Source: Rugosimonospora acidiphila (GTDB taxonomy: Bacteria; Actinomycetota; Actinomycetes; Mycobacteriales; Micromonosporaceae). From it: a DNA stretch of 64,000 nucleotides. The stretch is taken from the NCBI RefSeq assembly GCF_039543385.1, contig NZ_BAABJQ010000006.1:355765-419764 (forward strand), written 5' to 3'. The position numbers and the translations under genes are program-made. Positions 40,122 through 49,126 of the stretch are shown one piece after another; the first letter of the stretch is position 1; every line of letters begins with the position of its first letter. The notes below the pieces were generated by a model. That model was not told the origin of the DNA. It searched no databases and saw only the letters and a program-made list of their open reading frames with translations.

Positions 40122-41761
40122 CCGCACCGGCCGAGGTCGAGCGCCGGTACAACCCCTGGCTGGTGCTGATCGCACTGTGCCTGGGATTCTTCATGATCCT
40201 GCTGGACACCACGATCGTGAACGTCGCCATCCCCGCCCTGGCGACCGGGCTCAACGCCCAACTGTCCGACCTGCTGTGGATCCTCAACGCCTACATCCTG
40301 GTGTACGCCGTCCTGCTGATCACGGCCGGGCGCATCGGCGACCTGTACGGGCCCAAGCTGCTGTTCATGTCCGGCCTAGTGATCTTCACGGCGGCATCGG
40401 CGGCGTGCGGGTTCGCCCACAGCCCCACCCAGCTCATCGTCTTCCGGGTAATCCAGGGCCTCGGCGGTGCCCTGCTCACCCCACAGACCCTCTCCGTGAT
40501 AACGATGATCTTTCCGCCCGAAAGGCGCGGCGCCGCCTTCGGCGTCTGGGGCTCGGTGGCCGGCGTGGCCACGGTCGCCGGACCCGTACTGGGCGGCTGG
40601 CTGGTGACCGATTACGGGTGGCGCTGGATCTTCTACGTCAACGTTCCGATCGGCATCATCGCCCTGGTGATGGCCGGCATCGTGATGCCCAACCTCAAGC
40701 TCAACCGCCGGCACCGGCTCGACGTCTCGGGCGTGCTGCTGTCCACGGCCGCGCTGTTCCTCATCGTGTACGGGCTGATCGAGGGCCAGTCGCACGACTG
40801 GGGCAAGGTCTGGGGGCCCATCACGATCGTGGAAATCGTCGCCGTCGGAGTGGTCATGCTCGCGGCCTTCATTTACCTGCAGTGGGCGGAGCGCCACGGC
40901 GAGCCGCTGGTGCCGTTCTCCATCTTCAAGGACCGCAACTTCTCCATCATGAACGGCGTGGTGTCCGCGATCAGCTTCGGCATGCTCGGGCTGTTCCTGC
41001 CGCTGACCATCTTCCTGCAGTCGGTGCTCGGCCTGACCGCCCTGCAGGCCGGTCTCACCACCGCGCCGATGTCGGTGATCTCGATGTTCATCGCGCCGCT
41101 GGCCGGCCGGTACGCCGACAAGATCGGCGGCAAGTGGATCCTGTCGCTGGGGGTGGCGCTCTTCGCCGGTGGCATGGCCATCCTGCTCTCCTCGTCGCAG
41201 CTGGGCGTGTCCCGGTGGCACCTGCTGCCCGGCCTGATCGTGGCCGGCTTCGGGCTGGGCATGACCTTCGCGCCGCTACAGACCATCGCCATGCGCAACA
41301 TCGAACCGCGGATGGCCGGCGCGGCGTCCGGGCTCATCAACACCACCCGCCAGCTGGGCGGCGTGGTCGGTTCGGCGGCGGTCGGCGCGCTGCTGCAGGC
41401 CCAGCTGTCCAGCAAGCTGGGCACCGCCGCCACCGAGAACGCCGGCAAGCTGCCGGCGCAGTACCGCGAGTCGTTCATCAACGGCTTCAAGGACGCGGCC
41501 GGCAGCCTGGACGTCGGCGCGGGTCAGAACGCGATCAAACTGCCGGCCGGGGTACCCGCCAGCGCCGCTCACGCGCTCGACGCGATCGGCAAGACCGTGT
41601 TCGACACCGGTTTCACCAACGCGATGCGGGTCACGCTGTGGCTGCCGATCATCGTGATGGGGGTGGCCGCGGTATCGGTGACGCTGGTCAGGCACCGGCG
41701 CGCCGCCGGCCCCGGCGCCAGCCCCGAGCCGGTCGAAGATCCGGTGCCCGCCTCGCACTAG
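40118..41761 (+). CDS. MFS drug/proton antiporter, DHA2 (EmrB/QacA) family
   Basis: 547 residues with 14 likely membrane helices. The DHA2 signature LDTTIVNVAIPAL is in helix 1, motif A appears as GRIGDLYGPKLLF, and antiporter motif C as AGPVLGGWLV. The loop before the last helix (about 450–490) is long and extracellular. The start overlaps the padR stop (ATGA) with GAGGAG upstream. Likely substrates are lipophilic toxins or antibiotics, perhaps the PadR ligand. A bidirectional hairpin terminator follows. Confidence 0.94.
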   Translation: MTAPAEVERRYNPWLVLIALCLGFFMILLDTTIVNVAIPALATGLNAQLSDLLWILNAYILVYAVLLITAGRIGDLYGPKLLFMSGLVIFTAASAACGFAHSPTQLIVFRVIQGLGGALLTPQTLSVITMIFPPERRGAAFGVWGSVAGVATVAGPVLGGWLVTDYGWRWIFYVNVPIGIIALVMAGIVMPNLKLNRRHRLDVSGVLLSTAALFLIVYGLIEGQSHDWGKVWGPITIVEIVAVGVVMLAAFIYLQWAERHGEPLVPFSIFKDRNFSIMNGVVSAISFGMLGLFLPLTIFLQSVLGLTALQAGLTTAPMSVISMFIAPLAGRYADKIGGKWILSLGVALFAGGMAILLSSSQLGVSRWHLLPGLIVAGFGLGMTFAPLQTIAMRNIEPRMAGAASGLINTTRQLGGVVGSAAVGALLQAQLSSKLGTAATENAGKLPAQYRESFINGFKDAAGSLDVGAGQNAIKLPAGVPASAAHALDAIGKTVFDTGFTNAMRVTLWLPIIVMGVAAVSVTLVRHRRAAGPGASPEPVEDPVPASH

Positions 41762-41790
41762 GCAGGCACCAGGCCGGCTCTGACCGACCT

Positions 41791-41819
41791 CGCCCCGCCG
41801 GCGATCCGCCGGCGGGGCG
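41791..41819. terminator. Bidirectional terminator between MFS and GNAT genes
   Basis: CGCCCCGCCGGCG at 41791–41803 pairs with CGCCGGCGGGGCG at 41807–41819, loop of three. It lies two bases from the GNAT stop codon. Confidence 0.85.
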
Positions 41820-41821
41820 GG

Positions 41822-42271
41822 TCAGGCCAGGGCGGCGACCAGCGACTTCTCGAAGCAGACGCTCTGCGGGTTGCCGGCGTACTCACCGTAGGCGGGGATC
41901 GCCGCGAACCCCGCGGCACGGTAGAGGCCGATCGCCCGGTTCATCATGCGACCCGCCTCCAGCCGCAGGGTGTGGTAGCCCCGCTCGAAGGCGCGCTCCT
42001 CCAGCGCAGCCAGGATGAGCTTGGACAGCCCCTGGCCGCGGTACGCCGGGCGGACATACACCCGCCGCACCTCACCGATACCGGCAGTGATCGGCTGCAG
42101 CGCGCCGCAGCCGACCGGATGGCCATCGATCAGCCCGAGCATGAACTCGATGTCCGCGCGCAACCGGTACTCGACGTGCCCGGCCCCCTGGAGCACGGCA
42201 ACCTCGGCCTGCTGCTCAAGGATCAACTGGCGGGCAATCGGATCGGTGGATTCGCGTGGTTCGATCAGCAC
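41822..42271 (-). CDS. GNAT family N-acetyltransferase
   Basis: 149 residues. The acetyl-CoA pyrophosphate loop is RPAYRGQGLSKLIL (R/Q-x-x-G-x-G/A), preceded by strand EVRRVYV and followed by the helix and LRLEAGRMMNRAIGLYRAAGF, with a typical GNAT C-terminus. The acceptor is not identifiable. The GTG start has TAGCAT six bases upstream on the minus strand, indicating a leaderless mRNA. Confidence 0.92.
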   Translation of the reverse strand: MLIEPRESTDPIARQLILEQQAEVAVLQGAGHVEYRLRADIEFMLGLIDGHPVGCGALQPITAGIGEVRRVYVRPAYRGQGLSKLILAALEERAFERGYHTLRLEAGRMMNRAIGLYRAAGFAAIPAYGEYAGNPQSVCFEKSLVAALA

Positions 42272-42277
42272 CGGTCC

Positions 42278-42283
42278 ATGCTA
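42278..42283 (-). promoter_or_regulatory. Leaderless-type -10 box of GNAT gene
   Basis: On the minus strand TAGCAT stands six bases before the GTG initiation codon at 42271. Confidence 0.6.
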
Positions 42284-42343
42284 GCGAGCGCCCGTTTCAC
42301 CCCGGTTGCCGGTCGGGGGCGAAGACTTGCACAGTTCGAGTCG

Positions 42344-43780
42344 TCAAGCACTCTCGGTATCGGCGGCGACCTCGTCGGCCGGGCGCTGCCGCCGGGCCTT
42401 GCGGGCGGCCAGCCGCTGCGAAGCGGACGGTCGGCTGATCGGCTCCTCCAGCCGGTAGTCGGTGCCCCGCACGCCGGGGACGAACTCCTGCTTCGCGAAG
42501 TGCGTGGGCCGCCAGTCGAACTCGCGAGTACCGATGCGCACCCCGCAGCCCGGCTCCGCACCGGCCTTGGCGAGCGCGTCCTCGACACCCAGCCGGGCCA
42601 GCCGATCGGCGAGGAAGCCGATCGCCTCGTCGTTGTCGAAGTTGGTCTGGCGCACCCAGCGCTCGGGCTTGGGCCCGCGCACCACGTACACGTCGTCCTC
42701 GAGCTCGATGGTGAACCCGTCGTCGTCGACGGCCGACGGCCGGATCACGATCCGGGTCGGCTCCGGCGCCGCCGCCGCGGCCCGGCGCTCGCGCACGATC
42801 TCGCCCAGCGCGTACGTCAGCTCGGGCAGTCCCTCGTGGGTCACAGCGCTGATCTCGAACGTGCGCAGTCCCCGCGCGTCCAGGTCGGGCCGGACGATCT
42901 CGGCGAGGTCCCGCCCGTCCGGTACGTCGATCTTGTTGAGCACCACCAGCCGGGGCCGGTCGGCCAGCCCGCCGTACGCCTCCAGCTCGTGCTCGATCGC
43001 GTCGATGTCGGCCACCGGATCGCGCCCGGGCTCCAGCGTCGCGGCGTCCACCACGTGCACGAGCACGGCGCAGCGCTCGATGTGGCGCAGGAACTCCAGC
43101 CCGAGCCCCTTGCCGGAGGCGGCGCCCGGGATCAGACCGGGTACGTCGGCGATGGTGAACGTCTCGTCGCCCGCCGCCACGACCCCCAGGTTGGGTACCA
43201 GCGTGGTGAACGGGTAGTCAGCGATCTTCGGTCGGGCCGCGGACAGCACGGAAATCAGCGAGGACTTGCCGGCGCTCGGGAAGCCGACCAGACCCACGTC
43301 CGCCACGCTCTTGAGCTCCAGCACCACCTCAAGCCGGTCGCCGGGCTCCCCCAGCTCGGCGAAGCCGGGCGCCTTGCGCCGGGTGTTGGCCAGCGCCGCG
43401 TTGCCCCGGCCGCCCCGGCCGCCCCGCGCGGCGGGGAAGCTGGTGCCCACGCCGACCAGGTCAGCCAGCACGTTCCCGGCGGTGTCCTGCACCACAGTGC
43501 CGTCGGGTACCCGCAGGATCAGGTCGGCACCGTTGGCGCCGTGCCGGTCGCCGCCCTGGCCACCCTTGCCGTTCTGCGCCTTGGCGTGCGGCCGGAAGTG
43601 GAAGTCCAGCAGGGTGTGCACGCCGGGATCGACGACCAGGGTGACGTCCCCGCCGTGCCCGCCGTTACCGCCGTCCGGACCGCCGAACGGCTTGAATTTC
43701 TCGCGCAGGATCGACACACAGCCGTGACCACCGTCGCCAGCCTGCACCTGCAGCACTACGCGATCGACGAATGAGGCCAT
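42344..43780 (-). CDS. obgE: GTPase Obg
   Basis: 478 residues. Glycine-rich N-terminal Obg fold (VVLQVQAGDGGHGCVSILREKF, GGPDGGNGGHGGDV), G domain with GFPSAGKSSLISVL (G1), DVPGLIPGA (G3) and NKIDVPDG (G4), and a C-terminal OCT domain (about 350–425) as in other Gram-positives. Obg binds the 50S subunit and guanine nucleotides and connects ribosome assembly with growth and sporulation. GGGAG precedes the ATG. It is downstream of rplU–rpmA, separated by a strong hairpin. Confidence 0.97.
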   Translation of the reverse strand: MASFVDRVVLQVQAGDGGHGCVSILREKFKPFGGPDGGNGGHGGDVTLVVDPGVHTLLDFHFRPHAKAQNGKGGQGGDRHGANGADLILRVPDGTVVQDTAGNVLADLVGVGTSFPAARGGRGGRGNAALANTRRKAPGFAELGEPGDRLEVVLELKSVADVGLVGFPSAGKSSLISVLSAARPKIADYPFTTLVPNLGVVAAGDETFTIADVPGLIPGAASGKGLGLEFLRHIERCAVLVHVVDAATLEPGRDPVADIDAIEHELEAYGGLADRPRLVVLNKIDVPDGRDLAEIVRPDLDARGLRTFEISAVTHEGLPELTYALGEIVRERRAAAAAPEPTRIVIRPSAVDDDGFTIELEDDVYVVRGPKPERWVRQTNFDNDEAIGFLADRLARLGVEDALAKAGAEPGCGVRIGTREFDWRPTHFAKQEFVPGVRGTDYRLEEPISRPSASQRLAARKARRQRPADEVAADTESA

Positions 43781-43881
43781 CGCTACGCTCCCATCCCTGC
43801 TTCTATGAGGGAAACACCCGCCACCGGCGGTGGCTTCCCACTTCGCTCTTCTCGCGGAGCCTCACGCGGGCCGCCGAGAAC

Positions 43882-43951
43882 ACCGACCCGCCAAACCCAG
43901 CGACCCGCCAAAACCACCGACCCACCAAAAACCACCGACCCACCAAAAACC
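43882..43951. repeat. Four tandem 17–18-base repeats between rpmA and obgE
   Basis: Units begin at 43882, 43899, 43916 and 43934. The last two are identical (ACCGACCCACCAAAAACC). On the transcribed minus strand each unit presents a run of three to five T after GG. Confidence 0.9.
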
Positions 43952-43954
43952 ATC

Positions 43955-43990
43955 GAGGGCGGGCCGGGACTGACGTCCCAGCCCGCCCTC
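43955..43990 (-). terminator. Terminator or attenuator between rpmA and obgE
   Basis: GAGGGCGGGC (43955–43964) pairs perfectly with GCCCGCCCTC (43981–43990), with inner GGGAC/GTCCC. Read on the minus strand it is followed by GATGGTTTTTGG and more T tracts from the tandem repeats. It probably ends most rplU–rpmA transcripts and may allow limited read-through to obgE. Confidence 0.85.
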
Positions 43991-44001
43991 AGGCGGTTGT
44001 C

Positions 44002-44259
44002 TCAGCTCTCGACTGGAACGATGTTGACGACCTTGCGACCACGCTTGTGGCCGAACTGCACGTTGCCGTATGCCAGCGCGAACAGGGTGTCGTCGCTGCC
44101 CCGGCCGACCAGCTCGCCCGGGTGGAACTTGGTGCCGCGCTGGCGGACCAGGATCTCACCGGCGTTGACCAGCTGGCCACCGAACCGCTTGACGCCCAGC
44201 CGCTGCGCGTTCGAGTCGCGGCCGTTGCGGGAGCTGGATGCGCCCTTTTTGTGAGCCAT
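44002..44259 (-). CDS. rpmA: 50S ribosomal protein L27
   Basis: 85 residues, basic, with MAHKKGASSSRNGRDSNAQRLG at the start, the uncut actinobacterial type (no Firmicutes-type N-terminal extension). L27 reaches toward the peptidyl transferase centre. It follows rplU after a nine-base gap and precedes the hairpin at 43955–43990. Confidence 0.97.
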   Translation of the reverse strand: MAHKKGASSSRNGRDSNAQRLGVKRFGGQLVNAGEILVRQRGTKFHPGELVGRGSDDTLFALAYGNVQFGHKRGRKVVNIVPVES

Positions 44260-44268
44260 TGTTGACGC

Positions 44269-44583
44269 CTACTTCCCGGTCGAGATGCCGGTCACCTTGA
44301 CCTGGGTCAGCGGCTGGCGGTGACCCTGGCGCTTGTGGTAGCCGGTCTTGTTCTTGAACTTGTGGATCCGGATCTTCGGACCCTTCGTGTGCGCGACGAC
44401 CTCACCGGTCACCGCGACGTCGGCGAGCTTGGTCGCATCGGTCACCAGGTCGCTGCCGTCAACGAGCAGCACGGCCGTGAGCGACACGTTGTCGCCGGGG
44501 GCGCCCGTCAGCTTCTCGACCTCGATCACGTCGCCCTCGGCGACCTTGTACTGCTTGCCGCCGGTCTTGACGATCGCGTACAT
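44269..44583 (-). CDS. rplU: 50S ribosomal protein L21
   Basis: 104 residues. MYAIVKTGGKQYKVAEGDVIEVEKL and the C-terminal HKFKNKTGYHKRQGHRQPLTQVKVT are diagnostic. L21 binds 23S rRNA with L20. The ATG giving MYAIV was chosen; longer frames upstream are unrelated. It is first in the rplU–rpmA(–obgE) order. Confidence 0.97.
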   Translation of the reverse strand: MYAIVKTGGKQYKVAEGDVIEVEKLTGAPGDNVSLTAVLLVDGSDLVTDATKLADVAVTGEVVAHTKGPKIRIHKFKNKTGYHKRQGHRQPLTQVKVTGISTGK

Positions 44584-44828
44584 CGGACGCGGACTCCTGT
44601 CGTAGCTGCGGGCGGATGGATCATGTTGGCGCGGTAGCCGGCTCGATGAGCCGGGTGAACACGCGACATCATTGCGCACGGAGGTGCGCCGCAGGAAAGC
44701 GTACGTCATGATGCCCTGGCGCCCCAAACCGGGGGCCGGCTCCGCCACCAGGCCAGCTACGCCACCAGGCCGGCTCCATGACCAGGCCGGCCTCGCCACC
44801 CCTGGCGGCCGGGCTACGGGTCGGCGGG
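44584..44828. other. rplU leader and downstream region of the lipoprotein gene
   Basis: 245 bases. On the minus strand, starting near 44700, this should contain the rplU promoter and leader; CCGGCTC/GAGCCGG at 44638–44654 forms a compact seven-base-pair hairpin that could belong to an L21 leader. Left of the lipoprotein stop are short repeats: CCACCAGGCCGGCT-like units at ~44750–44790 and an exact 15-base tandem repeat, GGGCTACGGGTCGGC, at 44811–44840 that overlaps the stop. Confidence 0.5.
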
Positions 44829-45359
44829 CTACGGGTCGGCGGGATCCTGGACGCAGACCGCGGCCAGCGGGTAGGCGGTCGACGTGATCCGGTTGAGTAC
44901 CAGATTCAGGTCGTCGGCCGTCTTCACCGCGGTCAGCAGGTCCGGATCCGCGGCGGTGTGGTCGAGGTTGTCCGCCGTACTGACGCCCGCGGCCCGCAGG
45001 GCCGGATCGAGGGCGGGCGCGGCGATCGTGCGCACCCTGCCGGACAGGGCGCCCAGCTCGCTCATGGCCGATCTCTTCGCCGCGTCCGCGCCCGCCCGGT
45101 TGCCGCCGGCCAGGTGCCCGACCATCGTGCCCAGGTCAGCACCGAACGCGGTGGCGCCCTGGGCGACCGCCTGGTTGATCGCGACGCACACCGTCCGGGT
45201 GTCGGCGGCGGTCGGATCGGGCGCCGGCGGGCCGCTCGACGCCGGGCCACCCGGTTGGGACGGCCGGACGGTGGCGCCGTCACGGCTACCGCTGCCGCAC
45301 CCCGCGACCAGTGCGAGCGCGGCGCCGGCGGCGGCGCCGGCGGTCAGCCAGCGTCCCAA
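44829..45359 (-). CDS. Putative lipoprotein of unknown function
   Basis: 176 residues. The signal peptide WLTAGAAAGAALALVAGC ends in lipobox LVAGC. A Ser/Pro-rich linker follows, then a helical domain from ~55 with CVAINQAVAQGATAFGADLGTMVGHLAGGN. Two cysteines (positions ~58 and ~170) may pair. The start is TTG with GGAGG eight bases upstream, an unusual but well-placed codon. The gene lies between rne and rplU without overlap. No function recognised. Confidence 0.7.
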   Translation of the reverse strand: MGRWLTAGAAAGAALALVAGCGSGSRDGATVRPSQPGGPASSGPPAPDPTAADTRTVCVAINQAVAQGATAFGADLGTMVGHLAGGNRAGADAAKRSAMSELGALSGRVRTIAAPALDPALRAAGVSTADNLDHTAADPDLLTAVKTADDLNLVLNRITSTAYPLAAVCVQDPADP

Positions 45360-45434
45360 CGCGTCACCTCCCGCGTGCCCACGACCAGGTCGGAGTCTAC
45401 GCAGGAGGTGCCGCGCGAGGGCGGAAACGCCGGT

Positions 45435-48236
45435 CTAGGAGGCGGAACGGGCACGGCGGCGGGTACCGCCCCGGCGGCCGCGCCGTCGACCCTCCGCGTG
45501 CTGCTCGTCCTCGTCGTGGGCCGCCTCGAGCTCGTCCGGGCTCTCCGCCTGGTCCGAGGTCGCGGCCAGGGCCGGCTCCGCGTCCGGGTCCCAGGTGGTG
45601 GCGACCAACTCCTCCTCCTCGGCCACCGGCTCTGCCGGCGCGGCGGCCTCGGCGGCGGCGGCCGCCTTGCTGCGGGCCCGCCGGCGGCTCGATCCACCGG
45701 TAACCTCCGAGGCCGCGGCGACGGCCGCGGTGGCCTTGGCGGCCGGCTTCTTCTCCGATACCGGGTCGGTGTGCACGATCAGGCCGCGGCCCTTGCAGTG
45801 CTCGCAGGTCTCGCTGAACGCCTCCAGCAGGCCCAGCCCGATCCGCTTGCGGGTCATCTGCACCAGGCCCAGCGAGGTGATCTCGGTGACCTGGTGCTTG
45901 GTGCGGTCCCGGCCGAGGCACTCGGTCAGCCGGCGCAGCACCAGCTCACGGTTGGACTCCAGCACCATGTCGATGAAGTCGATGACGACGATCCCGCCCA
46001 GGTCGCGCAGGCGCAGCTGGCGGACGATCTCCTCGGCGGCCTCGAGGTTGTTGCGGGTGACCGTCTCCTCGAGGTTCCCGCCCGTGCCGGTGTACTTGCC
46101 GGTGTTCACGTCGATGACCGTCATGGCCTCGGTACGGTCGATCACCAGGGTTCCGCCCGAGGGCAGGAACACCTTGCGGTCCAGGCCCTTGAGGATCTGC
46201 TCGTCGATGCGCCGCTCGGCGAACACGTCGGACACCCCGGTGTACCGGTGCAGCCGGCCGAGCAGGTCCGGGGAGACGTGCTTGAGGTACATCTCCACCA
46301 GGTCGTAGGCCTCGCCGCCCTGGACGACGAGTTCCCGGAAGTCCTCGTTGAACAGGTCCCGGACGACCCGGATGACCAGGTCCGGCTCCTCGTAGAGCAG
46401 CACCGGCGCGCCGCCCTCGGCGGCCTTGGCCTGAATGTCCTCCCACTGCGCCTGCAGCCGGATCACGTCGCGGGACAACTCGTCCTCGGAGGCACCCTCG
46501 GCGGCGGTGCGCACGATCACGCCCGCGCCCTCCGGTACCAGCGACTTGAGCACGTCGCGCAGCCGCTTGCGCTCGTTGTCCGGCAGCTTACGGCTGATTC
46601 CCGACGCGTTGCCGTGCGGCACGTAGACCAGGTGCCGCCCGGACAGGGCGATGTGGCTGGTCAGACGGGCGCCCTTGTGGCCGATCGGGTCCTTGGTCAC
46701 CTGCACCAGCACCGAGTCGCCGGACTTGAGCGCGTGCTCGATCGAGCGCGCCCGACCCTCCAGGCCGGTGGTGTCCCAGTTGACCTCGCCGGCGTACAGG
46801 ACCGCGTTGCGGCCCCGGCCGATGTCGATGAACGCCGCCTCCATGCTGGGCAGCACGTTCTGCACCTTGCCGAGGTACACGTTGCCGACCATGGAGCCCG
46901 CGCTGGCCCGGGTGACGTAGTGCTCGACGAGGATGCCGTCCTCCAGCACCGCGACCTGGGTCCGGTCGCCCTTCTCGCGCACCACCATGGCGCGGTCGAC
47001 CGACTCGCGACGGGCCAGGAACTCCGACTCGGACAGCACGGGCGGGCGGGTGCGCCGCTGCTCCCGGCCGTCCCGCCGGCGCTGGCGCTTGGCCTCCAGC
47101 CGGGTCGAGCCGCTGACACCCTGGACCTCGTCCCGCGGAGCGCGCGGCTGGCGGACCTTGACGACGGTGACCACACCGTCCTCGTTGGTCGACTCGCCGT
47201 CGCCGGTGCCTCCCCGGCGCCGGCGCCGCCGGCGGCGGGTGACCGGCTCGCCGGCCTCCGCCTCCTCGGACTCGGTCTCCTCCTCGGCGGCCTCGGCCTC
47301 CTCGGCGGCCTCCTCCTCGGACTCGGCCTCGTCGTCCTCGCCGTGCCCGCGGCCACGGCCACGGCCGCGACGGCCGCGGCGGCGACGGTGCCGGCCACCG
47401 CCCTCTTCGTCCTCTTCCCCGCCGGCCTCGGCGGGTTCGGCCTCGTCCGGCTCGGGCTCGGGCTCCGCGATCTCGGCGGCGACCTCGGCCGGCGCCTCGG
47501 CGATACGGCGGCCCCGCCGCCGCCTGCCGGCCCGGCCAGCCTCGGTCTCCTCCTCGGCGGCCTCCACGGCCTCCGTGGCTGCCGCGGCCGCCGCGGGCTC
47601 GGCCGGCTCCGGGGCGGCCTCGGGCGCCATGAACAGCACGGTGGCCGCCGCGCGGCGGCGGCGACCCGTGGTGGGCGCCGGCTCCGGCTCGGCCTCGGGG
47701 GCCTCGGCGGTCTCGGGGGGCGGTGCGGCCTCGCTGGTTGGCGCGGCCTCGCCGCCGGAGGTCCCCTCGGCGGCCTGCTTCGCCCTGGAACGCCGCGACC
47801 TGGAGGTCGCGGCCTTGGCCGGCTTGGTGCCCGCCTGTTCGGCCGGCTCCTCGATCGGGGTGGGGCCGCCCTCGCCGGCGGCGTCGCCGGTCCCGGACGG
47901 TGCCTCGGCCTCGGCCACCGGCTCGGCGGGCGCGGCCTTGGCCCGCCGGCGGCGGGTCGTCGCGGCGGGGGCTTCTGGCGCCTCTTGCACGGGTTCGACG
48001 GCTTCGTCGGTTTCGGCTGCTTTGCGGCGGGTACGGGTGTGGCGGGCGGGCGCCTCGGCGGCCGGCTCCGCGGCTGCTCCGGACGGCTCGCCAGCGGTAC
48101 CGGCGGTCGTCGCCTCGGCCGCCTCGGCGGCGGCGCTTCGCCGACGCGTGGTGCGGGCGCGGCGGGTGGGTGCTGTGGTGGCCTCAGCCGGCTGCTCGCC
48201 GGTCGTGTCGCCACCCATAGGCTCGTCTTCGAGCAT
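45435..48236 (-). CDS. rne: Ribonuclease E/G (Rne/Rng family)
   Basis: 933 residues. The N-terminal ~400 residues are low complexity, alternating Ala/Glu-rich acidic and Arg-rich basic blocks (e.g. RRRRRRRRGGTGDG). The catalytic part follows: S1 domain (AVLEDGILVEHYV), 5' sensor and DNase I-like domains with VIDFIDMVLESN, and the zinc-link CEHCKG near 815. The C-terminus is again basic. Actinobacterial enzymes place scaffold regions at both ends of the catalytic core, as here. It makes endonucleolytic cuts in mRNA and rRNA precursors. GGAG precedes the ATG. Confidence 0.95.
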   Translation of the reverse strand: MLEDEPMGGDTTGEQPAEATTAPTRRARTTRRRSAAAEAAEATTAGTAGEPSGAAAEPAAEAPARHTRTRRKAAETDEAVEPVQEAPEAPAATTRRRRAKAAPAEPVAEAEAPSGTGDAAGEGGPTPIEEPAEQAGTKPAKAATSRSRRSRAKQAAEGTSGGEAAPTSEAAPPPETAEAPEAEPEPAPTTGRRRRAAATVLFMAPEAAPEPAEPAAAAAATEAVEAAEEETEAGRAGRRRRGRRIAEAPAEVAAEIAEPEPEPDEAEPAEAGGEEDEEGGGRHRRRRGRRGRGRGRGHGEDDEAESEEEAAEEAEAAEEETESEEAEAGEPVTRRRRRRRRGGTGDGESTNEDGVVTVVKVRQPRAPRDEVQGVSGSTRLEAKRQRRRDGREQRRTRPPVLSESEFLARRESVDRAMVVREKGDRTQVAVLEDGILVEHYVTRASAGSMVGNVYLGKVQNVLPSMEAAFIDIGRGRNAVLYAGEVNWDTTGLEGRARSIEHALKSGDSVLVQVTKDPIGHKGARLTSHIALSGRHLVYVPHGNASGISRKLPDNERKRLRDVLKSLVPEGAGVIVRTAAEGASEDELSRDVIRLQAQWEDIQAKAAEGGAPVLLYEEPDLVIRVVRDLFNEDFRELVVQGGEAYDLVEMYLKHVSPDLLGRLHRYTGVSDVFAERRIDEQILKGLDRKVFLPSGGTLVIDRTEAMTVIDVNTGKYTGTGGNLEETVTRNNLEAAEEIVRQLRLRDLGGIVVIDFIDMVLESNRELVLRRLTECLGRDRTKHQVTEITSLGLVQMTRKRIGLGLLEAFSETCEHCKGRGLIVHTDPVSEKKPAAKATAAVAAASEVTGGSSRRRARSKAAAAAEAAAPAEPVAEEEELVATTWDPDAEPALAATSDQAESPDELEAAHDEDEQHAEGRRRGRRGGTRRRARSAS

Positions 48237-48352
48237 CCGGACGTTCTCCAGTTCTGGCCTCCCCGGGCGCGTAGGACGCTGCCACGCAGGGACGCCTCAG
48301 TGTTTCCCGGCACCCACGCCGGAGCGCGCGCACCGAAGTCTGCCAACCTCGC

Positions 48353-49126
48353 CTAAGCCGGCGAAGCGCCGCTGGCCGCCCCGTCCCGATCCGCCAGCAG
48401 CGGATCGACCAGTTCACCCTGCGCGGTCAGCGATCCCTGCGCCAGCCGGATCGCCCTCGGCGGGACCGGCAGCTCCAGATCGGCCACGACACGCAGGCCG
48501 GACAGGACGTCATCGGGTCGAACGGTAGGAGTGACCTGCCGTACAACAAGGTCGAGTATGGCACATGTTCCGGCGTCACCCACGCTGGGCGGCGCGGCGA
48601 CCGTTATCCGGGTCACCGCGACCCGCGCGTCGAAGGTCCGATTGCCCTGTTTGGTCAGCCGCGTCACCAGCACCTCGTCGGCCGCCTCGAACGCCGCCAC
48701 GGCCCGGTCCAGCGCCTCCGGCGCCACCCCGGGCAGCTCGATCCGCCAGTGCGAGGCGTCTATGCGGTCCGCCAGGCTGCCGCCGCGCGCCTCGACCGCG
48801 TCCAGCACGTCCAGCCCCGGCGAGAGGGCCGCATCCAGGGCCTTGACCAGGTCCTGAGGGTCGACCGGAGCGCGCAGGCCGATCTCCAGGTACTCCGCCT
48901 CGCTGGCCGTACCGGTCGGCGCCGCGCTCGCGTACGAGATCCGCGGGTGCGGGGTGAAGCCCTGCGAATAGGCGATCGGCACGCCGGCCCGCTGCACCCC
49001 CCGCTCGAAGGCCCGGGCGAAGTCACGGTGCGAGGTGAACCGCAGCGGGCCGCGCTTGGCGTACCGGATCCGGATTCGCTGGACCACCGGGGCCTGGTTG
49101 GACTCCGGCTGGCGCTTCGGCGTCAT
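48353..49126 (-). CDS. TIGR03936 family radical SAM-associated protein
   Basis: 257 residues. It begins RIRIRYAKRGPLRFTSHRDFARAFERGVQRAGVPIAYSQGF, the DUF2344 signature; no cysteine cluster is present. In many bacteria it is fused to, or encoded directly after, the TIGR03960 radical SAM protein; here the two genes overlap by four bases (ATGA). It is probably a partner that binds RNA or substrate; the reaction is unknown. It lies just upstream of rne. Confidence 0.9.
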   Translation of the reverse strand: MTPKRQPESNQAPVVQRIRIRYAKRGPLRFTSHRDFARAFERGVQRAGVPIAYSQGFTPHPRISYASAAPTGTASEAEYLEIGLRAPVDPQDLVKALDAALSPGLDVLDAVEARGGSLADRIDASHWRIELPGVAPEALDRAVAAFEAADEVLVTRLTKQGNRTFDARVAVTRITVAAPPSVGDAGTCAILDLVVRQVTPTVRPDDVLSGLRVVADLELPVPPRAIRLAQGSLTAQGELVDPLLADRDGAASGASPA

